Source of the DNA: Aquatica leii
Lineage: Eukaryota > Arthropoda > Insecta > Coleoptera > Lampyridae
Direction: 5' to 3'
DNA: 64,000 nucleotides
NCBI GenBank assembly: GCA_035610365.1
Contig: CM069434.1
Location: 30,714,238 to 30,778,237, forward strand
In this document: positions 22,129 through 34,214 of the stretch, in pieces
Position numbering within the stretch: the stretch's first letter is position 1
Layout: each line of letters begins with the position of its first letter
Position numbers and translations under genes: made by a program
The notes under the pieces: generated by a model
Databases searched by the model: none
Told to the model about the DNA's origin: nothing
Seen by the model: the letters and a program-made list of their open reading frames with translations, nothing else

Positions 22129-22748
22129 GTGTATACAGAACATGTAAATAAAAACATGGAAAGGTTACATCCGATAGGAATCGGTCCCTATCTGCATTCC
22201 GGTAATGTTTTCAAATTCTATTATCAACATTTATTTAAAATTTTGTTTAATGGTTACGAAATTGCCAACCTCGTAATTAATCACGATACAATAATTGCGT
22301 ACTTTCCTCGCGCAACGAAAAAGAGCAGTAAAAAAAGTTGACACGTTTCTCGATGAGGACAATTTAGAACACAATATTGAATCCGTACATAAAATTATGA
22401 ATGTTCGAAGGATAATTAAACAGTCTATAGAAAAAAAACGGCACGACAAAAATTGTAAAACGTCAAATTGTTAAAATTTTATTTTTAGGTTACACATTAC
22501 CAAAAAATATTCGTAATAACAGTGTAAAATTTGTTGTTGAACCGTACATATACCCGGGTACAATGCGGAAATTGTTCACGATTGGACATAATAGTAAATT
22601 ATGTAAAGTCTTTTCGTTGCAAGATGTGTGGCGATTAATGTACAAAACTTTTGTGGTTGCTGTAAAAATTATGAACACTGCTCTACAGATAAAAAATGTC
22701 CTGTCTTTACAAAACAGCGTAACTAAAAAAACAATGGAAAACACGTAA
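22129..22748 (+). pseudogene. Unrecognised degenerate coding relic
   Basis: Three consecutive open pieces in the same direction look like one frame-shifted protein of roughly 200 residues. Piece 1 (22129-22335) has HPIGIGPYLHSGNVFKFYYQ and GYEIANLVINHDTIIAYF. Piece 2 follows an A-run (about 22330-22470; VDTFLDEDNLEHNIESVHKI, MNVRRIIKQSIEKKRHD). Piece 3 (about 22488-22748) has GYTLPKNIRN, VVEPYIYPGTMRKLFTIG and LCKVFSLQDVWRLMYKTF. CpG and GC content are higher than around it, and the minus strand is also partly open. I do not recognise the family. It precedes the BEL/Pao relic by about 300 bases and could be part of that element, of another element, or an independent gene relic. Confidence 0.45.
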
Positions 22749-23024
22749 ACCTCTTAATTCACCTAAAATTTTGATTGTATACCTTCCCCTGCTTGCAGAA
22801 AAGAGATCTGCTCAAAAACTGTTACTAACACATCAGTAGCTCACTCCAGTAGCAAGCAAAAATAATGTAATGAAAGCCAACTAGCTGACCAGTAAAGGAA
22901 CGGGATGTGTTTGAAAATAAATATAACAAACAATTAGTTATTACAAAAAATGTTAAAACGTTTGAATATTTCTGAATGTAATAATAGGTCGATTTATTCT
23001 GTTGATTTTTGGCCGATGCATCAA

Positions 23025-23520
23025 AATATGAGACAAACAGATTTGTCTAACTTGAGTATTAAGTTACCAGTTATAGATTTAACCAAAATATAATTATGAT
23101 TATTTAGTCCTTGGAGTTTTTTCAGAAAAATTATCAGGTTGCATGCGATTTCTTATGTCAGAGGTTTGACAACCAAAACTTGTTAATTACCAGTCATATA
23201 AAAAGTTTGTTTAATCGTCCTAGCATTTTCAAGAAATCATCTTTTTTATCACGGAATTTAGTTGATTATTTGTTAAAAACATTTAAAAGCCCTTACCAAG
23301 TTAGGTTTAGATACAGATTCTTGAGATTCACTATAGATCTTTTTAATTAGCATAAAAATGGACAAATCAAAAGTATCTGAATAAGAAAGATACATTAGAT
23401 CTATTTACGTTAAGCTAATTTACTGAATTTCTAAAAGATAGATCTGATTTGCTTGAATATTTAGATTTAAATATTAAATTAGATCGTGATAACAGATTTA
23501 AAAGCAAGTTTTTAGGAACG
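23025..23520 (+). pseudogene. BEL/Pao gag-like domain (DUF1759 type)
   Basis: Readable pieces are SIKLPVIDLTKI, then LCQRFDNQNLLITSHIKSLF, NRPSIFKKSSFLSRNLVDYL, and, after frame changes, LGLDTDSWDSLLIFLISIKMDK and FLKDRSDLLEYL. The order matches the gag-like domain of BEL/Pao elements ('L..rFg....i...hi..l...p......s..lr.l.d', then 'sWd.lLi.lil.Kld..t...We', 'l..FL..R...Le'). At least three frame changes break it. Confidence 0.8.
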
Positions 23521-23754
23521 CTAATGCCAGACATAAAAATGTTAAAAGTTTTATAAATAAAACCAATAATACTACAAGATCGGCACAATGTAATTATTGA
23601 GGAGCTAATCCTAAACGATTAACACAAGCTAAATCTCTAAAAGTATATTTAGATTTTTTATGCAAAGTTTTATCAAATTCGTGTTTTTAATGCAAAAAAA
23701 CACAGATTATTAAATGCTTCTAACAAGCAAGTTGTATTTACAAGTTTAATACTC

Positions 23755-23955
23755 ACAAGTCATGTTGTGTACTGCAAAATAAATGCTTCGGAACTTAAGT
23801 TTCCAAAAAATGTAATTTCAACTAACCAGGATTTTCACGAACCAAAAACCATAGATTCACTTATTGGTGTTTCTAGTTTTTGGGAATGTTTAATGCTTCA
23901 TCAATTGTTTTGGAAAAAAGTTTACTATTTGGTTGTTTAACAATTGAATTTTAAA
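23755..23955 (+). pseudogene. BEL/Pao protease-RT linker region
   Basis: Reads KTIDSLIGVSSFWECLMLHQ with the preceding LKFPKNVISTNQDFHEPK. It corresponds to the BEL/Pao segment 'iDiLIGaD.yw.ll', found just after the protease. The Asp of 'GaD' reads Ser here. Upstream of it TSLILTSHVV may be the end of the protease itself; its DSG motif is not visible. Confidence 0.7.
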
Positions 23956-24104
23956 AGTCTGGATCTTTATGTTTTTTTGTCAGTTAGACAAAATTTTTTT
24001 ACATTAGTCTTTACAATAATTTTGGTTAATTAAAAAAATCAGTTCCAAGCAATAGCTGTCTACTAACGATTAAGGTTTGTGCAGTTCTTTAGAACTACCT
24101 TTTC

Positions 24105-25200
24105 GTGTCATTTGAATGGCCGTTTTGTCAGAATGCCTGTTAAAGATGACGTTTTAAAGCTTGGTAATTCAAAAAACTTACATATTAAACGGTTTTTGGT
24201 TTTAGAACAAAAATTTGAAAAAAAAACCTTAGTTTAAGAAATGATTACGTAAGTGTTATAAAGGAATACCTAGATTTAGGTCATGTGTGCTTAGTTAAAG
24301 ATTTTCAGAAGAATGAGTTTTCTTCCGCACCAAGCGGTTTTTGAAAAAGACAGTTTATTACTAATGTCAGAGTTGTTTTTGATCGTTTGTTGATAGACAG
24401 TACGGAGTATACTGTGAATGATTTACAGTTTACAGGTCCCAGATTCCAATGCTAAATTGCACTGTATAACAAATACTTCTATTGGTAACTATGTCTAACT
24501 TAGCAATAAGTATAACTTAAAAAACACGGTGCAATCGGGCATAAGTAGTTTATTTCAGATTTTGATTAAATTTAGACAGTTTCCTTATGTTGTTTTGTCT
24601 GACATATCTAAAATGTAAGAGGTTTTAGTATATGCTGACGATAGACAGTTTTAAAGAATAATTTAAAGCTTTAATAAAGCGGATGATTTAAAAATATATT
24701 TTGTTAATACTGTTACGTACGGATTGACTAACGTCCCTTTTTTGGCGATACGATGCTTGCACCAGTTTGCATTTGATTTTAAGGAACATTTGTTTTTGTT
24801 TCTAAAATGATATCAAAAAATTTCTACGTTAACGATTTAACAGTTGGATTTCAAAATCAGACAGAAGCTATAAAGATTTTTAGGACTTTAGATTTAGGTA
24901 ATTTTTGTTTAAGAAAATGGAGGTCAAAGCATTATAATAATTCAATATTTGAAAAATTTGTGATAAAAACAATAAGTGTTTAGGGATTCAATAAACTTGT
25001 GATTCTGCTGGTTAGCCAATTTTGTATACCGATGCAGTTGTTGTTAGTCGTTGTACTAAAAAATATGTATTATCTAAGATTTCAAAAATGTATGATCTCT
25101 GACGAGTACTTTCTCCGTCTGTTGTACTTCCAAACGTTTGATTCAGAAGTTATAGTTTTACAATAGATTGCACATGATCAATTATCTTATGGTTTAAAAG
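24105..25200 (+). pseudogene. BEL/Pao reverse transcriptase, broken
   Basis: In order: GRFVVRMPVKDDVLKLGNSK, HIKRFLVLEQKFEKKP, VIKEYLDLGHVCLV, VRVVFDRLLIDSTEYTVNDL, SSLFQILIKFRQFPYVVLSD, ISKM-EVLVYADDRQF, NTVTYGLTNVPFLAIRCLHQ, FYVNDLTVGFQNQTEA, LGNFCLRKWRS, then TKKYVLSKISKMYD and LSPSVVLPNV. These are the standard landmarks of BEL/Pao RT and its connection to RNase H. The catalytic 'YVDD' box reads YVND, so one metal-binding Asp is lost; stops and shifts are numerous. Confidence 0.88.
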
Positions 25201-25469
25201 AAAAATTGCAGATTCGTCTGTACTTCAAGTAAATGTTGAAAGTGGTGCAATAGACGACAAAACTGAAATAGTTTTGTGATGTCTACTAAAAGTCATCTGA
25301 AAGTCATGTTATAAAAAAACATTTCTGAAGACACATTACATGCCATTGAAATGAAGAAACCGCAAGTAATAGAACACTTTGCCAAAAATCTAGTAAAACA
25401 TGTTTTAAAGTAGAAGATATTCAAAGAAAAAACTTATGACCCTTATAAATACTAAAATTTTACACACAC

Positions 25470-25650
25470 ACAATAGACTTATTAGTCCGAATTCAATTTT
25501 GTCTGTTTTTCGGTTATTTATTGACGATTTAATGTTACGTTATATAAAATCTTGCACCAAAACTTTCCAACACCTTTAGACTGACGATTCAACTATTTTA
25601 CTCTATCAATTAGATTTAACTATTACCTTACTTTACGCTCGTAAATTTCT
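25470..25650 (+). pseudogene. BEL/Pao integrase N-terminal fragment
   Basis: SILSVFRLFIDDLMLRYIKS followed by TILLYQLDLTITLLYARKFL resembles the BEL/Pao segment 'l..l.PFlD..gllRVgGRl' and 'HPiiLP....lt.Lli...H...lHaG'. The match is imperfect and the zinc ligands are mostly lost. The frame ends where the minus-strand transposase relic starts. Confidence 0.5.
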
Positions 25651-26340
25651 AGGTTAGGAAAATATTGACGTCAAACGTATGTAGTAGTAAATTTGAGAAG
25701 CGCCATTATTTTTCAAAGCAATGTTTTCTTATAAAAATAATCAAATATATTCGTTTTAATATTCTAAAGTTTGTAGATGCTGAGAATGTACTTTATTTAA
25801 AAAAAAACTTAATATAAAGAAGTCCAATTGAGTTAAATCGCGTGATTGTAGAAGGAATCTGTTTATCAATCGGTCACAAAAGAACTCTATAAGTGTTTGC
25901 ATTAATATTTTCATTTAAAAAAATAAGATCAATAATCCTACGTCGTGACATTGCCAATCATACTCCAATCTTTTGAAAATGAAGTGATTTTTCTACAACG
26001 ATATCAGAGTTTTCTGTTGACCATATTTTACTATTCTGAAAAACCATGCTACAACACTTAAAAAAGTTACGTCTAACACGTTATCATTGTTTAAGATTTC
26101 GTTAAACCGTTCACAAAAATGTATTTGACATGAAAAATCAGGAAACAGTATTTCTTGTATTACACTCACTTTGTCTAGGTGTAATTTTCTTTTTTAAATA
26201 GTACCAGTACTACGAAACCGTTGAACTATATGATGAACATGTGCAAATCATATCGAAATACTTCATTCGAAAATTGCTTGTAAAACTGTTCGTAGCAAAT
26301 TTTGGTAGGGATAATTTCATGTTCTTTGTTCATTTCGGAT
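25650..26340 (-). pseudogene. Mariner/IS630-like transposase relic (DDE_3 type)
   Basis: On the minus strand I read KLHLDKVSVIQEILFPDF, IHFCERFNEILNNDNVL, then (other frames) IWSTENSDIVVEKSLHFQKI, RRRIIDLIFLNENINANTYR and QSRDLTQLDFF. This follows the insect family with 'hpyklhlvqeL...D...R..FCe.f', 'N.rYWs.eNPh...e...q...v.vW..i....iiGpfFf.g.lna..Yl..L' and '.aRSPDLTplDfflWG'. The first catalytic Asp region and the 'QQDGApaH' motif are not readable. Many stops. The plus-strand relic at 53460 is of the same broad type. Confidence 0.72.
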
Positions 26341-29300
26341 TATTGAACGACAATAAGGCACAATAATAAAAATGTTGTGTTATTCGGTAAAAACGATTTC
26401 CAATAATATAAAAAAGTATATTTAATTATTGTGAAGTAAATTATTTTTAACTTACATAAAAAAAAGCTGCAATTTTAAAGAAAGTGGCAATAAAGAAAGC
26501 TTTTTGATAGTGAAAACTTCAAATACTTACAAACAATTCTCAAAATTGCAATATAAACAAGCACACCACTGAACTGTAAATAAACTGTCAAATTGAGAAA
26601 TCCATGGACTTGGCAACAACGGAAAGCTATGTTTCCCTCTAGACGAATCGCAGGCTGAAAAGTTCATAAGTTTTTAATGATGATTTATGCAATTATATAA
26701 ACATATTTTGTCACTTGCGTAGTACATTTAGGAATATTATGCCCGTCACACAAGTTGCACTATTAATTAATGTTACTATAAATGTTTAAAAATTTTCCTT
26801 TTTGGTGTATTGTAAACCGTCTTTGACAGTTTTTGCGCACTTGTCAACATAAACGTGAAATTATTTTTGAGAGATTTTGAGACTTTAAGGGTCTTCTAGT
26901 CGCTGTTCTAGCAATAAAACATTGTATTCAACTCGTTCCTGTCTAAATTGAACGTTTTTTTTCCTTAAGTACATTTTAAACCCTTAATTTATTTGGGTTT
27001 AAAAATGCCCTGTTAGGAAAAAAAGCGTCCTATTTACACAGAAACTCGTTAAATAAACTACTATTACGTCATTTGTTATTCTGTCAGATTTATCAATTTA
27101 CATTATTATCTGTGTTATTACTTAGAATAATATTAACAAATATAATAAATTTGCTTTAACTAAACAGTTTAAAAACAGTAATAGTTTTATTTTTATATAA
27201 GTTAAATAGTAATAAACTTGTAATTCTCAAATTAATTTCAAAAACAATGAAATTCCGACATTGCAGCGTTTATTTTTATCAACATATGTTATTAAATTTT
27301 ATTAAATATGAATACTTAAATAACATCTTTTTAACAGATTCATACTATAAAGGTTAGCACAGAAAAGTTTGTGTATCACACGTCATGAAAGTATTTTGCA
27401 AGTATTTGCATTTTTAATATGCTTATACTCGCAAAATAGCATTTTCTAATTTACTGATACAAGTAACTATTATCTGAAACTGGTAATATATTTACCGAAC
27501 TAGCTCCGTAGAGACTTATTTTTCAAACTAAAATTACTAAAGTAAACATGGCAAATATAGTGCAGTATAAAATAAACTATTATTTACTAAGTATAGTTTA
27601 TGTTATGTATGATTTTTAAATTGTATAATTAAATATGTTTTTTTGTATTACTTTTTGCCAAAAAGTTTAAATTTTATAGTTACGTTGGTTTTAATAAGCA
27701 ACTTTATTTAATTTAAGTATAATACATTTTACTTAACAACAGACCATGCAAACTTTGTGTTTCAATAAAATTATACGATTGAAAACAAACATTAGTTAAA
27801 CCTAAGTATTTTTATAACCAATAACACTTTGTCAACTAAAATTTTAAATTATTTTTAACAGTAACATTTTTTTAATAAAATTGATTTTTGTGGTAAAAAT
27901 AAAACGATTTTGTTTTGTTTTTAAATTTTTTTTTGTAATTTTAGCTTTTAAGATAAAAATTTAATTTTAAATTACAAGTACGTTTTAATTAAAGCAGTTT
28001 TTGTAAGAAACAACAGAACTTAAAGAAAATTGTTTAAATTGTAGTCAATTGCAACAAAACAAAATTTGTTGTTTGTTTTTCAAATTTTCATTTAACTGCA
28101 TTTATATTTTAATTTGTTATTTAATACAAAAGAACATAGTTAATAAAGTATTTATTATAGAACTATGTTTTTTACTATATCTTTATTGTTTAATTTTATT
28201 TAACAATGTAGTATTTACAATGATTAATTGTTTTTAAAGAAAAAAGTTTTTATCTTATATTTTTTAATAACACTTCAATAGTCTAAGCGTTCTTACTGTT
28301 TGTGCCATAAAATCTTCTGTCACTAGCATCTGTTTATGATGAAATTAATGGAGGTAGTCAAGTAATGGCAATGAAAACATGTTATAGTGCAGTGTATAAA
28401 CATTATAAAAATAAAAAAATAATTTTTTAAATACGTCTGCATTATTTAATTTTATATTAACTACATTAAAAGAAATAATTATATATAAAATTTATTATCT
28501 AAAAATAACAATTACTTAAGTTTTTTATTGTTTTTTTAGGTCAAATTAAAAAAAAATTGCACACGCTAACAAATTTAACGTTATTTTACAAAATACTGTT
28601 TTAACTATAGAGTCAAAGTGAAAAACTTAAAAAAATTTAACATCATCTCTTAGAAACCAACAAAGGTTTTAGATTAAACGTTAATATAAAATATGTTTTA
28701 TGAGATTTTGTTACATTGATTTTCTTACCCTTAAATACACTCTATCTTATAAACTTAGATCATAAAATAAAATGTTGACAGATATAGTCTACGAAAATTA
28801 AATTATAAGTATTTCTAAAGCCATTTTTTTTGTAAAAATATATATGACTTGAATTGTATATATGTTTTTAAAATCAAATTGTATAATAATATTACTCATA
28901 AAGCACATTGTTGTATGTTTTAAATATAAATTAAATTATTTGTATATAATTAAAATATTATTTATTATGATGAATACCTACTTTACCCAATTCTATTGTT
29001 ATTTAAAATGTAGCTTTGTAATAATAATGCCTTATTAGGTAGACACTAACTTTATTAAAAAAAATAAACGGAATAAAATTAATATAATACGATAAATAAT
29101 ACATAAAAATATTGGATAATTAAATTAATTCTAATTTTAAAAATAGTAGTAAATATGATAAGTTTAATGGATTAGAAATTATTAAAGACTTAGTTTAATA
29201 CAATTGCTATACGGTTTTTTTATTTTAAATATTCTGTTGCTTAATTAATTATTATTTATAGGATCATATTTTTTTTATTTATAGTTTTTTTTAATGGAAT

Positions 29301-31744
29301 TTTAACAAAAATGTTATTTCAAATATTTTTCAAAGTAAAAATTTTAATGAAAATAAAAATAATTTAGAAAACGTAGTTCAGCACATTATAGAAATTATTC
29401 AACCGTAAATTGATAATCTCCTATCTTTAACGTGCTTAAAAAGCCGTACAAATTTGGGTATATTTTAACCGATGTTGCTTTTTAATAGATTACAATTATT
29501 ACGAGTATAGAAAATGTTTCGCAGTAATATTCTTTTTTATTTGTATGTGACATTAATTTTAAATTGCATGATACATACGTAATTTTTTTTTTAAGTTTTA
29601 CTATTGATTTGTTTAGTACTCATATCCGTTGGTTAGTGGATTAATTTACCAGATTTAAAACATGTTTAATATTTTTTAATTATTATTTTACTAGATGCTG
29701 CAATAAGAAATTGCGAAACTACTACGATACTATAGCAATACTTCGGAATGTGAGCTTAGCACTAAGTTAGTTAAATCAAACTAGGTTAAAAAATTGTTCA
29801 TAAATAGTAGTAAAAAAGTAACGAAAAAATGTACTGACAACCTATAAATAAAAGAATCAGTTCTACATAAGATGCCCAAAAGAACTACATGAAAAAATTA
29901 AACAAGATAGTTTATGTTTGGAAAAAAAACATAGTTAACATGTGTGGGTCGCAAAAAGTTAACAAAAGGGTAAGTTATTCAAGCTGTAGACGCAGAAAAT
30001 AGTAATGCCACTCAGACGCCCTTTGAGTCAAAATCGTTATATTTAACAAAAATTAGAATTGTTAGATTTATGGTAATTGTGGCATTATATGTTATTTGTG
30101 TAAGGTGCAAAAAAAGTTAGAAAACAAAAATTAGACGTGCAATAATGAAGAGTTAAGACATGCTAGCTGTACAGGGATTTTGCAAAAAGTAACTAACCCA
30201 GTCCGCAATAATTGGTGTTCACATTACAGTCAGAATAAAATAAGAAAAAACATGCAACGTACTGTAAAACTTAGCATGCAAAATAAATAACTAGTTTAAT
30301 ACGAACACTTGAGCTACTAGAAACCGTCAGTAATTTAATAAAACAATCGGTAAAAGCTCATACATCTAAATCTTATAAAGCAAAAGTAGGAAAAGAGTGT
30401 ATTAAGAATAGCTTAGAAAATTATAAAAATAAATTTAATAAAGATAATTAAAAATAAACAAATATTAAATCTTTAATTTACTTTTGTGGCCAGAAAGAAC
30501 GCCGTCACTTTTTCTTGCAGACACGCTAAAGTGGAGTTTATTAAAGGCATTTGTCTATTAGGATATTGCTCAACCGACAATCTACGTGTGGTGTAGAGGT
30601 TATAATTACACTCACCGTACATTAAAACAGTATCACTGTTGTACATAATAAAGAAAATTTAAATTTAATATTTATACGAATCACTTAGCAGCAATTAAAG
30701 AAATCTGTTAAAAAATCTAGACAGAAATAAATCAAATTTTTGAACTCAATTTTAAGAAACCTAAATTTTGCATTTAATTATCTGAAGTCTTGTTTTGGTT
30801 ACAAACAAAGATAAACGTGATCATGTACACAAAGTACATTTTGCTAAGCTACGTCAGTAATGATACTAAGAAATAAACATTACTATCTGCTTTAATTATT
30901 TTTTTAATAATTGATTTTGCAGATGATAGACAATTAAAGAAAGCAATAATTAACACAATACATCAATACGTTTCACAGATTTAATAGGATTTACACTCAT
31001 CATTTACCGCATACTTACAATCAACATACAAATTCTATTTGTTTAGATAGTCAGGACCGGCTTAAAAACTTTTTTTTTGACAAACGTTGATATTTATAGT
31101 ATTTTTTTTTTAATTTCAATTAATTTCATAAACAAAAGAAACAGCTTTTAACACATTTTCGTAAGAACGGATTGATGTATGCCAAAATTTTATACACCAC
31201 CATGTGTGCGGATATAATGTACAGGTTATGAAGAAAGATCATAGAGATAACTACAATTAGTTAAATAATAATGTAATTTTAATTTGTTGTAGTCGGAGAA
31301 AATCAATGCTTTTATTGTTTTCTATCTTATTACTGATTTGATTAGAACTAAATTTTGTGACGACCCTCTTATAGATATAAGGTGTCACAGGCATTTGGTA
31401 AATCGTTAAAAAATATTACAATAAACAAAAAATTGTGTTAGAAAGTCGGATAATCACGGAAGTGATTATTTGAATAGGCAACCAAACATGCAATTGGCAG
31501 GGTACGCACGAAAATAATGCAGGTATGCAGAGTATAACCCGAAAGTTAATCGTTTTTAAAGTACCTAATAAATACTTTACAAAGAATAAAATTTACTAAC
31601 CATCTGAACTTCCGTCTGCTACATACATAATAAATAATTTAGTTATTTTTAGAATCTGTTTTGTGTTTTAGTGTTTAGTGCATAAATAGTAAATTTGATA
31701 AAGTTGATAGTTTTAGTTTTTTTTTCATAATATTTTTTTTTTTA
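26341..31744. other. Gene-free AT-rich stretch
   Basis: About 5.4 kb without a gene I can name. 27000-29600 is almost pure A/T. 29690-30640 is somewhat richer and has short open pieces (for example LRHASCTGILQKVTNPVRNN) that suggest an unrecognisable coding relic. Confidence 0.55.
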
Positions 31745-31750
31745 ATTAGA

Positions 31751-32230
31751 TATGTGCGTGAAAAGAAAAGATCCAAACCAGCTTTAGCACAAAAGTTGCG
31801 ACGGAAACATAAAATTATTAAAAAAACAATAGAAAATAGTGAAAGTTATGAGGGCGAAGACGCCTACGTTGAATACTATGAGAAGTAATCAGTAGTTTAT
31901 TATTTATCTGTTTTTATATTTAGTTAGGAATAGAAGAACAACCTATGTATATTGTGTATTCTATTTTAGCGTTCTAGAAGAGAAGATTTACCAAATTTAG
32001 AAGTTGAATTTGAGTTTCCACAAACTGTGATCGATGATGATCGGATTGTAAACTTTCAATACGTCTTTAACGAAATGATGAAGCCACAGCAACATTCGAA
32101 CCTTACTAACTGTTTGGGTACATTAATATTATCAAACGAACATAAAACTGGATTGTTATCAATAAAGAGCGGACAGTCAGGCAAATGCCTGGAGCCTGCC
32201 TATTTTGCCTTTTTGTGTAACTTTTTGTTT
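31751..32230 (+). pseudogene. Possible two-exon Mutator-like transposase N-terminus
   Basis: The first exon-like piece (31751-31881) follows a T-rich tract ending TTAG and reads YVREKKRSKPALAQKLRRKH, then ESYEGEDAYVEYYE, with GTAATC as possible donor. The second (31969-32230) follows CTATTTTAG and reads RSRREDLPNLEVEFEFPQTV, DDDRIVNFQYVFNEMMKPQQ, SNLTNCLGTLILSNEHKTGL, then LSIKSGQSGKC. 'g.RIVd..ylf.q......C.....f..e...Gl.s.f.fkC' is the beginning of Mutator-like (Phantom-type) transposases. Everything downstream of that is missing. Assignment is tentative; a fragment of a host gene is the alternative. Confidence 0.4.
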
Positions 32231-32664
32231 TTTTTTGCATTTTTAAAGAGTATTATTTTATATTGCCTTTTTACATATACATTTTGAAAAGTTTTTGTAA
32301 ACAGTGTTTTAATAAGTAGATAATATGGTTGAATTTGATATAAACAGAAAAACAATTTTAAGTTAGTACCGGTGTTGTTGAACAGTTGGTCCGAAGTATG
32401 ACCTTGAATGCGTTTAGAGTCTTCAATCGTTTTTCAACACTCTTAGTTTTGTTCTGGCGGTCGACCTAAGCAGATATCTTGTCGTTCAGTGGGCTTTTTA
32501 ATTAGTTAAAGTTTGCATTTCATAATTTTTAAGTTTTCTGTTTTATAATTATTGTAATTATGTTGTTAACATCTTAGGAAAAAATTGAGTTTCTAGCCTT
32601 AAAACTTTTTTAGTTATGAGTATAAAACTAAAAATTGAACTATTTTAGGGATAAACTAGGCAGC
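32231..32664. other. Spacer upstream of pogo element
   Basis: No gene seen. The left terminal repeat of the pogo element should lie in or before this stretch but was not identified. CAGGCAAATGCCTG (near 32180) just upstream is a small palindrome. Confidence 0.45.
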
Positions 32665-34176
32665 ATGGTTCGCACATATAAAAGAAAATTGGGCGTTTAA
32701 CCAAATTGTAATTATAAGCTGGAAGATATAAAAAAGGCAGTTGAGGAAGTAAAATTAAAACATTTAAGTGTTCGAGAAGCTGCCAAAAAATATTCTATAC
32801 CAAAGTCAATAATATATAATCATGTAAATGGCATTAAATGCAAACGGAATACGGTGGTCAAACCATTTTATCTTTGATAGGAGAAAATTATTTAAGTGAA
32901 GGGATTATGGAAGCAGCAAAATAAAATTTTACTTAGTTTTACAGAAATTACATCCCTTGTAAAGTTCTACTTAAATCGAAAGGGAACGTCTATTAAGATT
33001 TTCATAGAAAACATTTTAGGTCCGAAATGGATTAAAAGTTTTTTGAAAAGGCAAAAAGAATTGTCGATTAGATTGTCTCAAAACATGAAACGCTCAAGGG
33101 CAGAAGTTACATCTGACGTAATAAATGTCTATTTTGACGATGGTCCCGCAGAAAACGTAGTTAACTATGACGAAACCAATTTTTCTGACGACTTGGAGAA
33201 AATAACTGTTGTTACTTAAAGAAAAAGCAAACACTGCGACCGAATAATAGATTCTTTGAAAACTAGCTTTTCGGTTATGGCTGCGACAGGTTCTGGAAAA
33301 GTTCTTCCGCCCTATGTGGTCTACAATTACCAGCATTTATACCCAACATGAATGGAGAATGGACTCTCAGGTGCTGTATACAACAGAAGTAAGAGTGGTT
33401 GGTTTGGTCAATTTTGTTTTGTAGACTGGTTTTTCAACATAGCTATACATTATTTCTCTAAACTTCAAGGAAATAAAGTTTTCATTGGTAATAATTTATC
33501 CAGTCACGCATCCGTTATTAACAAATGTATAGCTAATAACATAAGATTTATCCTTCTACCTCTCAATGCGACACATATCTGACAACCTCTTGATTTGTGG
33601 TATTTCAGGCCCATGAAAGCAGCATGGCGGCCCGTCCTTCGAAAATGGAAAATGAAGAACCGAGGCGCTTTCCCAAAAAGCAAATACGTTTGTTTTTACA
33701 GACTTTCAAAAAAATTAATCTAAGCTTTGCTGAGAACTTTAAATCTGGATTTTTGGGTTGTGGAATAATACTTCCAGACCGCGATCGAGTCCTAAAAAAG
33801 TTAAGCCGATTACGCCGTAAAACTTAATGCAAAAAATATTCAATCAAACATCCTGAATTTTTTTTAAGATAACCAAATTGCATCTATGTCCACACCAAAA
33901 AAGAAAAATGGAAAAAGAATTAACGTTGCAGCTGGCAAAAGTGTATCGTTTCCTGTAGATTACGGCGAACTCGATGATGAAGAACTCCTTGACAAAATTT
34001 TTGAATTAGAGTCAGATGGCTTAATCAAAGAAAAGACTAATTGTACGTTACACACAGACGAAAGTAGTGACAACAATGGTGATACCATAAATCGTAAAAA
34101 AAACATACTAAATCCGTATCCTCTTACTTTTGGCAAGTTTTTGAAAAAAGGCCAATATTTGTTGGTAAAGTTCTAA
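32665..34176 (+). pseudogene. Pogo-like transposase (broken)
   Basis: It starts MVRTYKRKLG and is followed after a stop (32698) by a pipsqueak-type HTH (YKLEDIKKAVEEVKLKHLSV, REAAKKYSIPKSIIYNHVNG). A CENP-B-like second DNA-binding region comes next, then the DDE_1 core: NYDETNFSDD (first Asp, near 33168), FIGNNLSSH (second position) and LPLNATHI-QPLD (third Asp, near 33592), then FRPMKAAWRPVLRKW. The second catalytic Asp is Asn (AAT at 33490). The C-terminus has an acidic stretch VDYGELDDEELLDKIFELES and ends FGKFLKKGQYLLVKF. Stops at 32698, 33217, 33349 and 33580 plus frame changes inactivate it. Family length (about 500-550 residues) fits. Confidence 0.88.
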
Positions 34177-34214
34177 GCGACTAAACGCAAAGTAAACTTT
34201 TTTAGCAAAATAGA

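Larger units (their letters stand above)
23000..25650 (+). mobile_element. BEL/Pao LTR retrotransposon relic (gag-pol)
   Basis: A heavily mutated BEL/Pao polyprotein can be followed for 2.6 kb in several frames: a DUF1759-like gag segment, an aspartic-protease/linker region, reverse transcriptase, connection region and the start of the integrase zinc-binding part. No LTR was found. The reading ends at about 25650, where a minus-strand mariner-like transposase relic begins, so it may have been interrupted or truncated there. Confidence 0.85.

Noticed and set aside
28049..28237. 62-codon plus-strand frame
   Set aside because: Almost only AT-rich codons (Phe, Ile, Leu, Tyr, Asn); no motif.
30588..30620. 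tRNA/SINE A-box-like TGGTGTAGAGGTTA
   Set aside because: It fits the A-box consensus, but no B box or cloverleaf partner is found within the needed distance.
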